DNA from: Clostridia bacterium
Lineage (GTDB): Bacteria; Bacillota; Clostridia; Oscillospirales; CAG-272
Length of the DNA stretch: 64,000 nt
NCBI GenBank assembly: GCA_017468385.1
Contig: JAFUIQ010000001.1
Location: 71,335-135,334, forward strand
Direction of reading: 5' to 3'
The notes below the pieces were generated by a model that did not search any database, was not told where the DNA came from, and worked only from the letters and a program-made list of their open reading frames with translations. The position numbers were made by a program, and so were the translations under genes. This document shows, piece by piece, positions 8,962 through 17,356 of this stretch. Every line of letters starts with the position of its first letter. The stretch's first letter is position 1.

Positions 8962-9894
8962 TTATTCGGACAGGCCGTCCAGATATTCCACCGCTTCCGT
9001 GCCGGCAATGGCGCCATCGGACACCGCCGTGGCGATCTGACGCAGCATTTTGCTCCGCACGTCGCCTGCGGCAAACAGGCCGGGCACATCGGTGCGGCAG
9101 CGATCATCGGTGGTGATGTATCCGCCATCATCGCAAGCAATTCCGTCCATCTCCGACAGGAAATCCAGTTTCGGGATACTTCCCACCGCCACAAAGACCG
9201 CATCGGTGTGGAGAACCATGGGGGAGGAAACGCCGCCCTGGGCCGTGCTGACGATCTCCAGAGACTGGACTTTCGCATCGCCCTCGATGGATTTCACCCG
9301 GGCATTCATGACCGTCTGCACATTGGATACCCCGGCCAGACGATCTACCAGGATGCGATCGGCGCGGAAGGCATCCCGACGGTGAATCAGTGTAACAGAC
9401 TTACAGATGTTGGCAAGATACAGCGCGTCGCCCAGAGCGGTATTGCCGCCGCCTACCACTGCCACATCCTTGCCGGTGAAGAACCGGCCGTCACAAACGG
9501 CACAATAGGAGACGCCGCGTCCCAGAAATTCCGCCTCGCCGGGCACGCCCAAGGTACGGCGATCGGTACCGCTGGCCACGATGACGGCGCCTACGGTATA
9601 GGATTTCTTCCCACACTGGATCGTAAAGGCACCGTCCTGCTTCGCCACCGAAGTTACCGAACCGTAAACGGTAGACACACCCAAGGTGCGCACCTGCTCC
9701 ATCATCTGATCTGCCAGCGCATATCCCGCCGCTTTCGAAACACCGGGATAATTCTCAATTTCGTGGGCCAACAGCATCTGTCCGCCGCAGGCGGCGCCTT
9801 CAAATATGGCCGCAGAACGCCCTGCACGGGCGGCGTAGATGGCAGCACTCATACCGGCGGGACCGCCGCCGATAATACCGATTGCAAAATCCAT
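8962..9894 (-). CDS. trxB: thioredoxin-disulfide reductase
   Basis: This 310-residue flavoprotein reduces thioredoxin with NADPH. It has the FAD-binding GGGPAG at residues 9-14, the redox pair in CAVCDG near 130-135, the NADPH-binding VVGGGNTALGDA and the C-terminal FAD motif GLFAAGDVR. Length matches the family. ATG 9894 was chosen because FAIGIIGGGPAG starts immediately after it and GAGGA lies upstream; the longer in-frame extension has no such support. It sits downstream of divIC across a hairpin. Confidence 0.95.
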   Translation of the reverse strand: MDFAIGIIGGGPAGMSAAIYAARAGRSAAIFEGAACGGQMLLAHEIENYPGVSKAAGYALADQMMEQVRTLGVSTVYGSVTSVAKQDGAFTIQCGKKSYTVGAVIVASGTDRRTLGVPGEAEFLGRGVSYCAVCDGRFFTGKDVAVVGGGNTALGDALYLANICKSVTLIHRRDAFRADRILVDRLAGVSNVQTVMNARVKSIEGDAKVQSLEIVSTAQGGVSSPMVLHTDAVFVAVGSIPKLDFLSEMDGIACDDGGYITTDDRCRTDVPGLFAAGDVRSKMLRQIATAVSDGAIAGTEAVEYLDGLSE

Positions 9895-9929
9895 ATTTTT
9901 ATTCCTCACAATAACACATATAACGACAG

Positions 9930-9961
9930 TATGCCGCATTCCGGTAAAGATATGCGGCATA
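9930..9961 (-). terminator. hairpin between divIC and trxB
   Basis: TATGCCGCAT (9930-9939) pairs with ATGCGGCATA (9952-9961). It directly follows divIC. The T tract is poor, so it may be a weak terminator or an mRNA-stabilising stem. Confidence 0.45.
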
Positions 9962-9965
9962 GACA

Positions 9966-10247
9966 TCAATGAATTAAGTTGTTGTAATAGACAATTTCCT
10001 CAGGCAACCGAAGATTCAGTTTTTCCCGGGCAATTTTGATAATATATTCATCATCGAACGGGGAGTCCAACGTGGTCTGGAGCATCTCAATCCGCTCGCT
10101 TGTGGCCTGTATTTCCTGTGCCAGAACATCCCGGCGCATTTTCAGACTGTTGTATTCGAGCTGAAGTTTCACAACGGAAACAACGCCGATAATCATAAAC
10201 GTAAAAATCAGCACACGGAAGAATCCGCTATTTTTCCAGTTTTGCAA
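9966..10247 (-). CDS. divIC: septum formation initiator, DivIC/FtsL family
   Basis: A small bitopic division protein: short N-terminus, one membrane helix (VLIFTFMIIGVVSVVKL), then a periplasmic-type coiled coil and the conserved tail DEYIIKIAREKLNLRLPEE. DivIC works with FtsL and DivIB at the division septum. The frame also has a GTG at 10268, but a TTG at 10247 lies 9 bases after AAAGGAG, so I chose it, giving 93 residues. The gene overlaps yabQ by 20 bases, as expected for translational coupling. The order yabP-yabQ-divIC matches B. subtilis. Confidence 0.85.
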   Translation of the reverse strand: MQNWKNSGFFRVLIFTFMIIGVVSVVKLQLEYNSLKMRRDVLAQEIQATSERIEMLQTTLDSPFDDEYIIKIAREKLNLRLPEEIVYYNNLIH

Positions 10248-10866
10248 AACTATCCGCTCCTTTCTCACTCAGTCGTATTTGGATATGCAAGTCCGCTTGT
10301 ATTCTTTTGGTGTACGCACGGCACCGCCGTACATATATGCGCTCAGCCAGGGGAAGGATTACCCGCTGATACATCCTGCGCCCTATCCAGCGCGCCATAC
10401 GTGCAAGCAGACGGATCGGCAGCGCCGCCAGATAGAAAACATACCCGACGCACACGCGCAAGAGATACACAATCACTTCCGAGGACAGCATGGTCAGGCG
10501 TCCCACGGTAAAATAATACACCAGAAAACCGATGCCCCATGCCAAAAGATAGAACCACCGGAAGCAGCCACTGGCCGCATAGTACAAAAACACAGAAAAT
10601 ATACATCCGGCGAGAACGCCGAACAGCACATCTCCCACGGCAATAACAGCGACATGGATCCGCTGTCGGATGGCACCGCCGGGACGATGTACGGATCCGA
10701 TTCCAAACAAGGGAATGGAATACAGCTTCCGCCCGGCTGTTGTATATTCTGCTGCCCCAAGAATCACGCGAATGAGCCGGATGCAATCGTACACAATCCC
10801 GCAAAGCCCGCCGCACGCCAAAGCCAGCAGCAAGGCGCTGAGTTGTCTTGTCAGTGGTATTCCCAA
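10228..10866 (-). CDS. yabQ: spore cortex biosynthesis protein YabQ
   Basis: This protein of about 212 residues has several hydrophobic segments: LSALLLALACGGLCGIVYDC, GDVLFGVLAGCIFSVFLYYAA, FYLLAWGIGFLVYYFTVG and VIVYLLRVCVGYVFYLAALP. The N-terminal pattern ...GIVYDCIRLIR is typical of YabQ, a membrane protein needed for cortex formation around the forespore. A longer frame runs up to 10935 but would overlap yabP by about 60 bases. I prefer TTG 10866, which starts LGIPLTRQLSALL and lies 4 bases after AGGTGA beside the yabP stop. It sits between yabP and divIC and probably shares the sigma-E-like promoter upstream of yabP. Confidence 0.85.
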   Translation of the reverse strand: MGIPLTRQLSALLLALACGGLCGIVYDCIRLIRVILGAAEYTTAGRKLYSIPLFGIGSVHRPGGAIRQRIHVAVIAVGDVLFGVLAGCIFSVFLYYAASGCFRWFYLLAWGIGFLVYYFTVGRLTMLSSEVIVYLLRVCVGYVFYLAALPIRLLARMARWIGRRMYQRVILPLAERIYVRRCRAYTKRIQADLHIQIRLSEKGADSFAKLEK

Positions 10867-10874
10867 GGCGTCAC

Positions 10875-11153
10875 CTATTTGGCCCGCCGGGAAAAGATAC
10901 CGCCTTTGGTGACGCGATTCTTTTCGTAATACCAAACGCCCGTGATCTTGCCGGTAATACAGATCTTCCCTGTTTCCACAGAGAAGCTGTCAATTTTCAA
11001 ATTTTCCCCCTCGATGGAAACCTCACCAAAAGGCGCAATCAACTGAATGCCCTCGTCGTGAAAGCTTTCCACCTCGGTAATACCGCTCAATTCCGCCCGT
11101 GCCCGATCGTAAAGGCACACATTGTGGGGCGGGCACACCTCGTCACGATTCAT
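10875..11153 (-). CDS. yabP: sporulation protein YabP
   Basis: This 92-residue soluble protein contains the YabP core ELSGITEVESFHDEGIQLIA, then GEVSIEGENLKIDSFSVETG and KITGVWYYEK. YabP is made in the mother cell and is linked to spore cortex formation together with YabQ. The ATG is preceded by GGGAGG with 6-base spacing. A sigma-E-like promoter lies just upstream at 11180-11209, which agrees with the known mother-cell expression of this operon in B. subtilis. Only the family role is known; the molecular activity is not. Confidence 0.92.
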   Translation of the reverse strand: MNRDEVCPPHNVCLYDRARAELSGITEVESFHDEGIQLIAPFGEVSIEGENLKIDSFSVETGKICITGKITGVWYYEKNRVTKGGIFSRRAK

Positions 11154-11179
11154 ACACTGCCTCCCGAATGATATAGTTC

Positions 11180-11209
11180 ACTATATGCGGGGGCGATGCG
11201 GAATATGAC
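11180..11209 (-). promoter_or_regulatory. sigma-E-like promoter of yabP-yabQ-divIC
   Basis: On the minus strand GTCATATT (11209-11202) is followed after 14 bp by CATATAGT (11187-11180). The sigma-E consensus from B. subtilis, as I recall it, is a -35 like KMATATT and a -10 CATACANT at 14-15 bp. The position, about 30 bases before the yabP start, is right. Confidence 0.65.
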
Positions 11210-11210
11210 G

Positions 11211-11453
11211 TTACTCTACAACCTCGTACAGAGAGGCCGCGTCCGCTTTCATGACATGCTCTTTCACATTCAGCACGCGGACTTTCAATGTTCTCTCACC
11301 GAAGGTGATCTCGATGATATCGTTTTCCTTCACGTCATAGGATGCCTTGGCAGGCTTTCCGTTTACGCTGACGTGGCTTGTATCGCACGCTTCATTGGCG
11401 ACGGTGCGCCGTTTGATAATGCGCGCTACCTTCAAATATTTATCCAGTCTCAT
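11211..11453 (-). CDS. rqcP: S4-domain RNA-binding protein RqcP
   Basis: An 80-residue stand-alone S4 domain: MRLDKYLKVARIIKRRTVA at the N-terminus, then SVNGKPAKASYDVKENDIIEI. It belongs to the RqcP/YabO (Hsp15-related) family. This family binds 50S subunits carrying obstructed nascent chains and helps RqcH add C-terminal alanine tails. Neighbours mazG, yabP, yabQ and divIC are those of B. subtilis yabO. It lies downstream of the HU gene across a terminator hairpin, so expression is by read-through or a promoter I could not identify. Confidence 0.92.
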   Translation of the reverse strand: MRLDKYLKVARIIKRRTVANEACDTSHVSVNGKPAKASYDVKENDIIEITFGERTLKVRVLNVKEHVMKADAASLYEVVE

Positions 11454-11469
11454 ATCTCGTAATTCAAGA

Positions 11470-11496
11470 AACAGCCCCGTGTTTACCGGGGCTGTT
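11470..11496 (-). terminator. hairpin terminator after the HU gene
   Basis: AACAGCCCCG and CGGGGCTGTT pair across a short loop just after the HU stop. The minus-strand tail is TTTCTTG, a moderate T tract, so partial read-through into rqcP is likely. Confidence 0.65.
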
Positions 11497-11506
11497 CAAG
11501 ACACAA

Positions 11507-11782
11507 TTAGTGATTGACTTTTTCCTTCAGAGCCTTACCGGCGGAGAAAGCGGGATGCTTGGAAGCAGGGATAACGATCTGCTCCTTGGTAGCAGGGTTG
11601 CGGCCGATTCTCTCAGCGCGAGCCTTTACTTCGAAAGTACCGAAGCCGGCGATCTGAACCTTCTCGCCTTCGGCCAGAGCGTTTGCGATTGCAGCCAGCA
11701 CGCTGTTTACAGCAGCTTCAGCATCTTTTTTCTTGAGATTGGTTTCATTGGCAACAACTTCGATAAGATGAGTCTTGTTCAT
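11507..11782 (-). CDS. hup: HU family DNA-binding protein
   Basis: This 91-residue nucleoid protein is of classic HU length, with [25 protein letters not shown] forming the helical body and the DNA-binding arm signature [20 protein letters not shown]. It should bind and bend DNA non-specifically as a homodimer. ATG 11782 is chosen over an in-frame ATG at 11809 because MNKTHLIE is the family start and AAAGGGG precedes it. A strong promoter lies upstream at 11855-11883 and a small stem (11813-11828) lies in the leader. Confidence 0.95.
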   Translation of the reverse strand: MNKTHLIEVVANETNLKKKDAEAAVNSVLAAIANALAEGEKVQIAGFGTFEVKARAERIGRNPATKEQIVIPASKHPAFSAGKALKEKVNH

Positions 11783-11854
11783 TGGAAAATTCCCCTTTAA
11801 TTTTTTCAATTTGCACCGGAAACGGTGCCATACTTTTGCATATCTAACATAAGT

Positions 11855-11883
11855 ATTATATCATCTTAACGGGGGATAATCAA
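11855..11883 (-). promoter_or_regulatory. housekeeping promoter of the HU gene
   Basis: TTGATT (11883-11878), a 17-bp spacer and a perfect TATAAT (11860-11855) on the minus strand lie about 75 bases upstream of the HU start. It separates HU from the preceding mazG transcription unit. Confidence 0.85.
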
Positions 11884-11921
11884 GGGTTTTCAGGCATTTT
11901 TTAAAGAATATTACGAAGAAA

Positions 11922-12719
11922 TCACAAAAAATTCCGCTCAGATAAGCGTTTTTTCTCATTTTCGGGAATGGAGCATCCATCCGGCGATTGTTTTTCCGTA
12001 TTTTCCACGTCATGCGCATACCGCAGGCACTGATCGCCGAGAAGTTTTTCCGCATCCATACCGGATGTTTGCGCGATCGCGGAAAGCTGCCACAGCATCC
12101 GTGCCAGGCTCTGCTCCTTTTGGGATGCATCCCCGGCCGCGGCGGCCTGCTTCATGGATTCCAAGCTTTCCGCGGCGCCGGCGAACAGATCCGATTCCGC
12201 GGGAGATATTCCCTCTTTTACGGATTTCTTAACCATCTTCTGGGCACGCATAAGGGACGGCAGAGCGGGCGGAATGCTGTTCAGCGTACCGCTCAGACCG
12301 ATGCGCTGTTTTTCCTCGGTCTTGATGGCTTCCCAATTGGACAGAACCTGCTCGGAGGTATCCGCCTGCACATTCGCGAAGATATGGGGATGGCGATGGA
12401 TCAGCTTGGCGCAGATATCGTGGATCACGTCTGCCACATTGAAATCCCCGGCTTCTTCGGAGATCCGGGCGTGAAATACGATCTGCAGAAGCGCGTCGCC
12501 CAGCTCCTCCCGCAAAAGGACGGGATCGTTATTATCAATGGCCTCAATGACCTCATAGGTCTCCTCGATCATATTGGCACGGATGCTTTCGTGGGTCTGT
12601 TCCCGATCCCAGGGGCATCCGTCCTCAGCGCGCAGGAGCGCCATAATGCGGACAAGGGAGGAAAAATCGTGTTTCTTCTCACCGAGGAGAATTTCAACGT
12701 CTTTGTTCATAGGGATCAC
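11922..12719 (-). CDS. mazG: nucleoside triphosphate pyrophosphohydrolase MazG
   Basis: This protein of about 265 residues hydrolyses (d)NTPs to NMP and PPi and removes aberrant nucleotides. The all-alpha NTP pyrophosphatase motif is visible as EETYEVIEA followed by REELGDALLQIVFHARI, providing the acidic metal ligands. A weaker second helical half follows. The frame starts at GTG 12719; ATG 12710 is an equally possible start. The gene is 11 bases downstream of the SpoVB-like flippase and appears to be the last gene of the long operon starting at cdaA. Confidence 0.92.
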   Translation of the reverse strand: MIPMNKDVEILLGEKKHDFSSLVRIMALLRAEDGCPWDREQTHESIRANMIEETYEVIEAIDNNDPVLLREELGDALLQIVFHARISEEAGDFNVADVIHDICAKLIHRHPHIFANVQADTSEQVLSNWEAIKTEEKQRIGLSGTLNSIPPALPSLMRAQKMVKKSVKEGISPAESDLFAGAAESLESMKQAAAAGDASQKEQSLARMLWQLSAIAQTSGMDAEKLLGDQCLRYAHDVENTEKQSPDGCSIPENEKKRLSERNFL

Positions 12720-12730
12720 ACTTTCTCAGA

Positions 12731-14392
12731 TTACTCCCGCACCAGGCGGACACGTTTCAGAATAGACAGAATTTTATTTCCCTTCGGCAAAAGTCGGATG
12801 TCATCCGGCGTAATGGCACGAAGGAGGAAGATTAGAATCACATACACACCCACAGCCACCACGATGGAAAGCAGGGTGGGCAGACGACCGCTCATAGACA
12901 AAGGACCGATCAAAAGAGCATAGGCACCCACAGCGGATGCGGCGCACAGGACGCTGGCCGCCAGGGGCTTGACGAACACGCGGCCGATCTTGGGCGTGAC
13001 ACCCACATGCTTAGCCACAAAATAGAGATTCATAGCGGTAGCGGTCAGGTAGCACAGGAAGGTGCTGATGGGCGTTCCGTGCATACCGACGGCATACAGG
13101 AGGAAATAATTGGACACGATCTTGACCGCGGCGCCGGCCAGCATGGAATACAGGGGCTTGCGCTCGTGGCCGTTGGCCTGCAAAATAGCATTGGTCACCG
13201 ACAGCATGCACACAAAGAAGGTGGACGGTGCCAGAAGGGACAGCAGGCTCCAGGCCATCTCCACGGACTCCTGCACGTAGAACAGGCTGAGGATGGGCTT
13301 GGACATAGCCGACATGCCCAAGGCGCAAGGCAGGCCGATCAGCACTGCCACACGCAATGCGGATTCCATGATCCGGTTGGCGCGGGCCTGATCCCCCGAT
13401 CCGCGGGCCATGGTAAGTATGGGAATGATGGAATAGGAAATCGGATAGATCAGATACGGCGGCATATTGAACATGGGCACCGCCAGGGATGTATAGTTGC
13501 CGTACACGGTGGTGGCGGCTTCTTCCGTCATGCCGATGGCCTGCAGAATGCGTTCCACCAACACCGCATCGAACAGATTGGTGATACTCATGACGGAGGA
13601 ACTGACGGTAATCGGGATGGCGATCACGGCAATGCGCTTCAGTATGGTGCGGGCAGATTCGATGTAATCGGATTCGCCGGATTGATCCACAAACTCTGCG
13701 TTGTATCTGGCTTCCTTGAACAACAGCTTGTAGAAGGAGAGGAAGATCATACCGAGGGCGGCACCGATGGTAAGGCCCACCGCCGCATAGGCGGCGACGA
13801 TATGGATTTCATATCCCTGGCGCAGGGCGTAGGTGGCCAGAAGGATACCGAGGAACAATTTGCAAAGTGCCTCGATCAACTGGGAGATGGCCGTGGGCAG
13901 CATCTGCTGATATCCCTGGAAATAGCCGCGAAACGCGCTGGATATGCTGATAAAGAACAAGGTCGGGGCGGTAGCCAGGATACAGTACACGGTGGCATCG
14001 GCTTTCAGCACGTGCTCCGAGTACGCCTGAGCACCGATCATCATGATACACATGCCCACAAAGCCTACCACGACAAACAAAAGGAGAGCGATGCGGAATA
14101 TCCGCTTCGCCTGGCGGATTTGCCCCTTGGAACGGCTCTCCGACAGCATCATGGCCAGCGCCACCGGCAAGCCGTTGGTGGCGATCATGAAGAAGCAGGT
14201 GTACAGCGTATAGGCATGGGAATAGTAGCCCATACCCGTATCACCTACGATATGGTTCATCGGGATCTTGAACAGAAGTCCGATGGCTTTAATAATCAGA
14301 TTGGAGATGGTCAGCACCAGCACACCGGAGAAAAACAGTTTGGTACTGTTCTTCACCGCCGGTGACCCATCCGTCTGCGGTTTATTTCGCAA
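12731..14392 (-). CDS. SpoVB/MurJ-type polysaccharide flippase
   Basis: This 553-residue polytopic protein has about 14 hydrophobic segments. Typical features of the MVF/MATE-like lipid flippase family are the opening KLFFSGVLVLTISNLIIKAIGLLFKIP, GYYSHAYTLYT, SAFRGYFQGYQQMLPTAISQ and VSSSVMSITNLFDAVLVERIL. In spore formers such proteins (SpoVB, YabM) move undecaprenyl-linked precursors for cortex or wall synthesis. Its position directly before mazG and the yab genes equals that of B. subtilis yabM, so that is the closest assignment; which lipid it moves is not visible. Confidence 0.85.
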   Translation of the reverse strand: MRNKPQTDGSPAVKNSTKLFFSGVLVLTISNLIIKAIGLLFKIPMNHIVGDTGMGYYSHAYTLYTCFFMIATNGLPVALAMMLSESRSKGQIRQAKRIFRIALLLFVVVGFVGMCIMMIGAQAYSEHVLKADATVYCILATAPTLFFISISSAFRGYFQGYQQMLPTAISQLIEALCKLFLGILLATYALRQGYEIHIVAAYAAVGLTIGAALGMIFLSFYKLLFKEARYNAEFVDQSGESDYIESARTILKRIAVIAIPITVSSSVMSITNLFDAVLVERILQAIGMTEEAATTVYGNYTSLAVPMFNMPPYLIYPISYSIIPILTMARGSGDQARANRIMESALRVAVLIGLPCALGMSAMSKPILSLFYVQESVEMAWSLLSLLAPSTFFVCMLSVTNAILQANGHERKPLYSMLAGAAVKIVSNYFLLYAVGMHGTPISTFLCYLTATAMNLYFVAKHVGVTPKIGRVFVKPLAASVLCAASAVGAYALLIGPLSMSGRLPTLLSIVVAVGVYVILIFLLRAITPDDIRLLPKGNKILSILKRVRLVRE

Positions 14393-14418
14393 AACGCTAT
14401 CCTCCCAGAAAAGAATAA

Positions 14419-15321
14419 TTATCCGAGGAATTCGTGATACAGGGAATCCTCACTCAAGTGATCCGGGGAAATCTCATTCCCACGGATCGCGTGGAATTTG
14501 TCATACAGATCCCGTGCCTGCGGGTAATAGGGGCTGCTCTCCGGCACAGTCTGAAGCAGCGGCAGAACGAACTGGCCGATCATAAACGGCTCATAGGGCT
14601 GGAAGGAATCCAGCAGGTATGCCTCCCGATCCACATGGGGGAATATGCTCTTCTCCTCATTATCGCGGACATTTCCCCAGATATGCAGTGTGAACTCCGG
14701 TGTGGCGGCACGGAATTTGCTGTCGCGCACAATCCGCCGTGCCAGGCGGATATCGTTTTTCGGGAAATACACGCCGTTCACAGTCGCATCCTGCGTCACG
14801 TTGACAAAAATGCATTTGTAAGCATAGGGGGCCAACAGCGCGGTGATTTCCGGATAAACGGCCTGAATCCCCTCAAAGATCAAGACGTCCTTTTTCGACA
14901 CCACATACTCCGCAGTACCGCTTCTCTTCCCTGTGAGGAAATCAAAGCGGGGGAGCATGGTGCGGCGGCCGGACATCATATCGCCGACGCAGGCGGCGAA
15001 ATATTCCAGATCGATGGCGGCAACCGTATCGTAGTCGATGGTCTCTTCCGTGATCTTAAGCTCGCTTCGTTCGTGGAAAAAGTCATCGATAGATATGATT
15101 TTCGCGGTACGGCCGGAGGCCTCGATCTCATCGATCAGTTTATGCGCCGCGGTGGTTTTGCCGGCGCAGGACGGTCCTGACAAAGTAATGCAATGGATGT
15201 CTTTATTCTGGATAATGCTTTGAATCGCCGTATCCAGTCGGCGATCAAAATCCATCTCGCACTCCCGCACAAAAGCGGCAGCCTCCATTTCCGAATGGAT
15301 GGTTTTATCGATGCATACCAT
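14419..15321 (-). CDS. uridine kinase-like nucleoside kinase
   Basis: This 300-residue P-loop kinase has Walker A GPSCAGKTTAAHK (near 60), a SIDDFFHERSEL segment and DVLIFEGIQAVYPEI as Walker B. These are hallmarks of the uridine kinase/phosphoribulokinase family. Many clostridial relatives are about 550 residues with an N-terminal TGS-like domain. This one lacks it and keeps only the kinase part. ATG 15321 is chosen because AAGGTGA precedes it; the in-frame extension upstream has no support. It lies between hemZ and the flippase, 26-35 bases from each. The substrate cannot be told from sequence. Confidence 0.82.
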   Translation of the reverse strand: MVCIDKTIHSEMEAAAFVRECEMDFDRRLDTAIQSIIQNKDIHCITLSGPSCAGKTTAAHKLIDEIEASGRTAKIISIDDFFHERSELKITEETIDYDTVAAIDLEYFAACVGDMMSGRRTMLPRFDFLTGKRSGTAEYVVSKKDVLIFEGIQAVYPEITALLAPYAYKCIFVNVTQDATVNGVYFPKNDIRLARRIVRDSKFRAATPEFTLHIWGNVRDNEEKSIFPHVDREAYLLDSFQPYEPFMIGQFVLPLLQTVPESSPYYPQARDLYDKFHAIRGNEISPDHLSEDSLYHEFLG

Positions 15322-15356
15322 ATTTTCACCTTGCCTTTCGGGACATGCACGGTACA

Positions 15357-16862
15357 TTAAAAATACGTACGGTAAAACTCCAGCGCACACCGGGTATATT
15401 CCGAGGCTTTCTCCTTCCCGGACTGGCCCGTATACGCCTTTAGATATTCATATGGATACTTGGCCTCAAATATGCGCTCGATCCGACAGTTTCCGTCCGG
15501 TTCCATGGGAGAAACGAACTTGGTCACCGCCGATGCGCCGGCGGCAAAAATGCTGTGCACTTCCTCCATCATGTATATGTTATACAGCCCCTCCGTTCCG
15601 GGACGGGCGTAGCCCACGTTTTCCAGATTGCCGACGGTATTTTTCTGCCGGTACATATAATACGGCGCATAGCCCGCTTCCACCAGCGCCTGCTGGGCGT
15701 AATCCACCGAGCGGGCGGCCGCTTCTCCTTGGGGATCGTACACAAGCGGATTATCCTGGCGGATTTCCGCTGCCTTTTTCACGCTGAACGTATGGACGGT
15801 AATATTATCGGGGGAAAGTCCGATGATCCGATCCACGGAGGAAGAAAAGCTTTCCGTGCTCTCGCCGCTCAATCCGGCGATCAGATCCACATTGATGTGG
15901 GGGATGCCGGCCTCTTTTGCCATGTCATAGGCTTGCAAAAACTGCTGTGCGGTATGATGGCGGCCGATGGCGGCCAGCACCTCGTCATTCAGCGTCTGGG
16001 TGTTGACGCTGATGCGGGACACGCCATGACGCTGGGCGATTTCCAATTTTTCTTTTGTGATGGTGTCCGGACGTCCGGCTTCCAAAGTAAACTCCTCCAG
16101 GCGGGACACATCCGTCTCGGCACAAACCGCGTCCAGCAAATAGCGAAGCTGATCTTCATTCAATACGGTAGGCGTACCGCCGCCGATATACACGGTGGAT
16201 ACCGTGCGGCCCAGTTGGCGGATCGTATCGAACACGGTATGGATATTGGTCCGCAAGGCCGTCAGGTATTCGGGAATCAGTGCCAGCAGTTTCGGGGAGG
16301 TATAGGACACAAAGGAGCAGTAGGAGCACCGCGAGGGGCAAAACGGAATTCCGATGTACACACTGCACGTCCGATGCAATTCCGCACGAATAAGACGGTC
16401 CTCGGCCTGGGACACGGCAACGGCCAATTTAGCTTTGTGGGGCGCGGTCAGGTATTTTTCCGTTATGCGCTTCGCCGCTGCGTCCGAACTGTATCCGCCG
16501 CGCAGAAGCTCCGAGGCGATCTTGGCGGGACGCACCCCGGTGAGGATTCCCCACGGGGGACGGTATCCCGTCAGAGCGGATGCCGCCTCATAGAAAGCAA
16601 TTCCCGCGGCGATCTGGCGGGCTTTGGCCCCGTCGATCTCCCCCTCGGCCGTACAATCGCCCCAGCGGGTTTCCGTTTTTCCGCCAAAGGAGACGGACAC
16701 ACGGGCATGGGCATGAGAATCTTCGCAACTCACATCAAAATATGCCTCAGGCACATCGGGGGACGGAGCTTCATTCTCCGGAAATTTGGCGCCGGGGAAG
16801 AAGATCATGCACAAAGTCTGCGCATAGTAAGGCTTCAAATCACCTGTGATTCGCAATATCAT
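15357..16862 (-). CDS. hemZ: coproporphyrinogen III dehydrogenase-like radical SAM protein HemZ
   Basis: This 501-residue radical SAM enzyme has the iron-sulfur motif C175-x3-C179-x2-C182 in PFCPSRCSYCSF. It also has YIGGGTPTVLNEDQL and ISVNTQTLNDEVLAAIGR, the HemN/HemZ-family signatures. An N-terminal domain of about 160 residues precedes the radical SAM barrel, as in HemZ. The family is annotated for oxygen-independent conversion of coproporphyrinogen III to protoporphyrinogen IX, but some HemN-like proteins have other roles. It is 9 bases downstream of dtd, as in several Firmicutes. Confidence 0.88.
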   Translation of the reverse strand: MILRITGDLKPYYAQTLCMIFFPGAKFPENEAPSPDVPEAYFDVSCEDSHAHARVSVSFGGKTETRWGDCTAEGEIDGAKARQIAAGIAFYEAASALTGYRPPWGILTGVRPAKIASELLRGGYSSDAAAKRITEKYLTAPHKAKLAVAVSQAEDRLIRAELHRTCSVYIGIPFCPSRCSYCSFVSYTSPKLLALIPEYLTALRTNIHTVFDTIRQLGRTVSTVYIGGGTPTVLNEDQLRYLLDAVCAETDVSRLEEFTLEAGRPDTITKEKLEIAQRHGVSRISVNTQTLNDEVLAAIGRHHTAQQFLQAYDMAKEAGIPHINVDLIAGLSGESTESFSSSVDRIIGLSPDNITVHTFSVKKAAEIRQDNPLVYDPQGEAAARSVDYAQQALVEAGYAPYYMYRQKNTVGNLENVGYARPGTEGLYNIYMMEEVHSIFAAGASAVTKFVSPMEPDGNCRIERIFEAKYPYEYLKAYTGQSGKEKASEYTRCALEFYRTYF

Positions 16863-16871
16863 AGTCTATCC

Positions 16872-17339
16872 TCATTTCGCCCGCTTCGGTGCGCGCAGGA
16901 CCTGGCTGTCCATGGGAATAGTCAGCGGGCCGTCGTTCACCAGGGACACATGCATATGAGCACCGAAAATGCCCCGGGTTACGCCGGGCACCAGCTGATC
17001 CATGTGGTCGCAGAAGTAGCGGAACAGTTTTTCCGCCGCCTCAGGCCTCGCGGAGTTCATAAAGTCCGGGCGATTCCCCTTACGGTACGACGCCAGGAGG
17101 GTGAAATTGGGAACTACGAGAATCTTCCCACCCACATCGGTGACGGAGAGGTTCATTCTCTCATTCTCGTCCTCAAAGACACGCAGTTTGGCAATCTTTT
17201 CCGCCAGAAGATCCGCGTCCTTCTCCTCATCCCCCTCGGCAACGCCGAGAAGCAGAAGAAATCCCTTATCGCACCGGGCCACGCAGGCATCGTCCACGGT
17301 GACGGATGCCTCGCTTACGCGCTGTAAAATAACAATCAT
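16872..17339 (-). CDS. dtd: D-aminoacyl-tRNA deacylase
   Basis: A 155-residue protein of typical Dtd length. Family motifs are MIVILQRVSEASVTVDD, LLLLGVAEGDEEKDADLLAEKI and LVVPNFTLLASYRKGNRPDF; the usual SQFTL catalytic segment appears here as NFTL. The conserved NDGPLTIPMDS near the end matches the Gly-cisPro-type loop region. Dtd removes D-amino acids (and Gly) mischarged on tRNA. ATG 17339 starts the conserved N-terminus. The gene is 17 bases after relA, the same order as in B. subtilis. Confidence 0.9.
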   Translation of the reverse strand: MIVILQRVSEASVTVDDACVARCDKGFLLLLGVAEGDEEKDADLLAEKIAKLRVFEDENERMNLSVTDVGGKILVVPNFTLLASYRKGNRPDFMNSARPEAAEKLFRYFCDHMDQLVPGVTRGIFGAHMHVSLVNDGPLTIPMDSQVLRAPKRAK

Positions 17340-17356
17340 ACAAAAATCCTTTAGTA

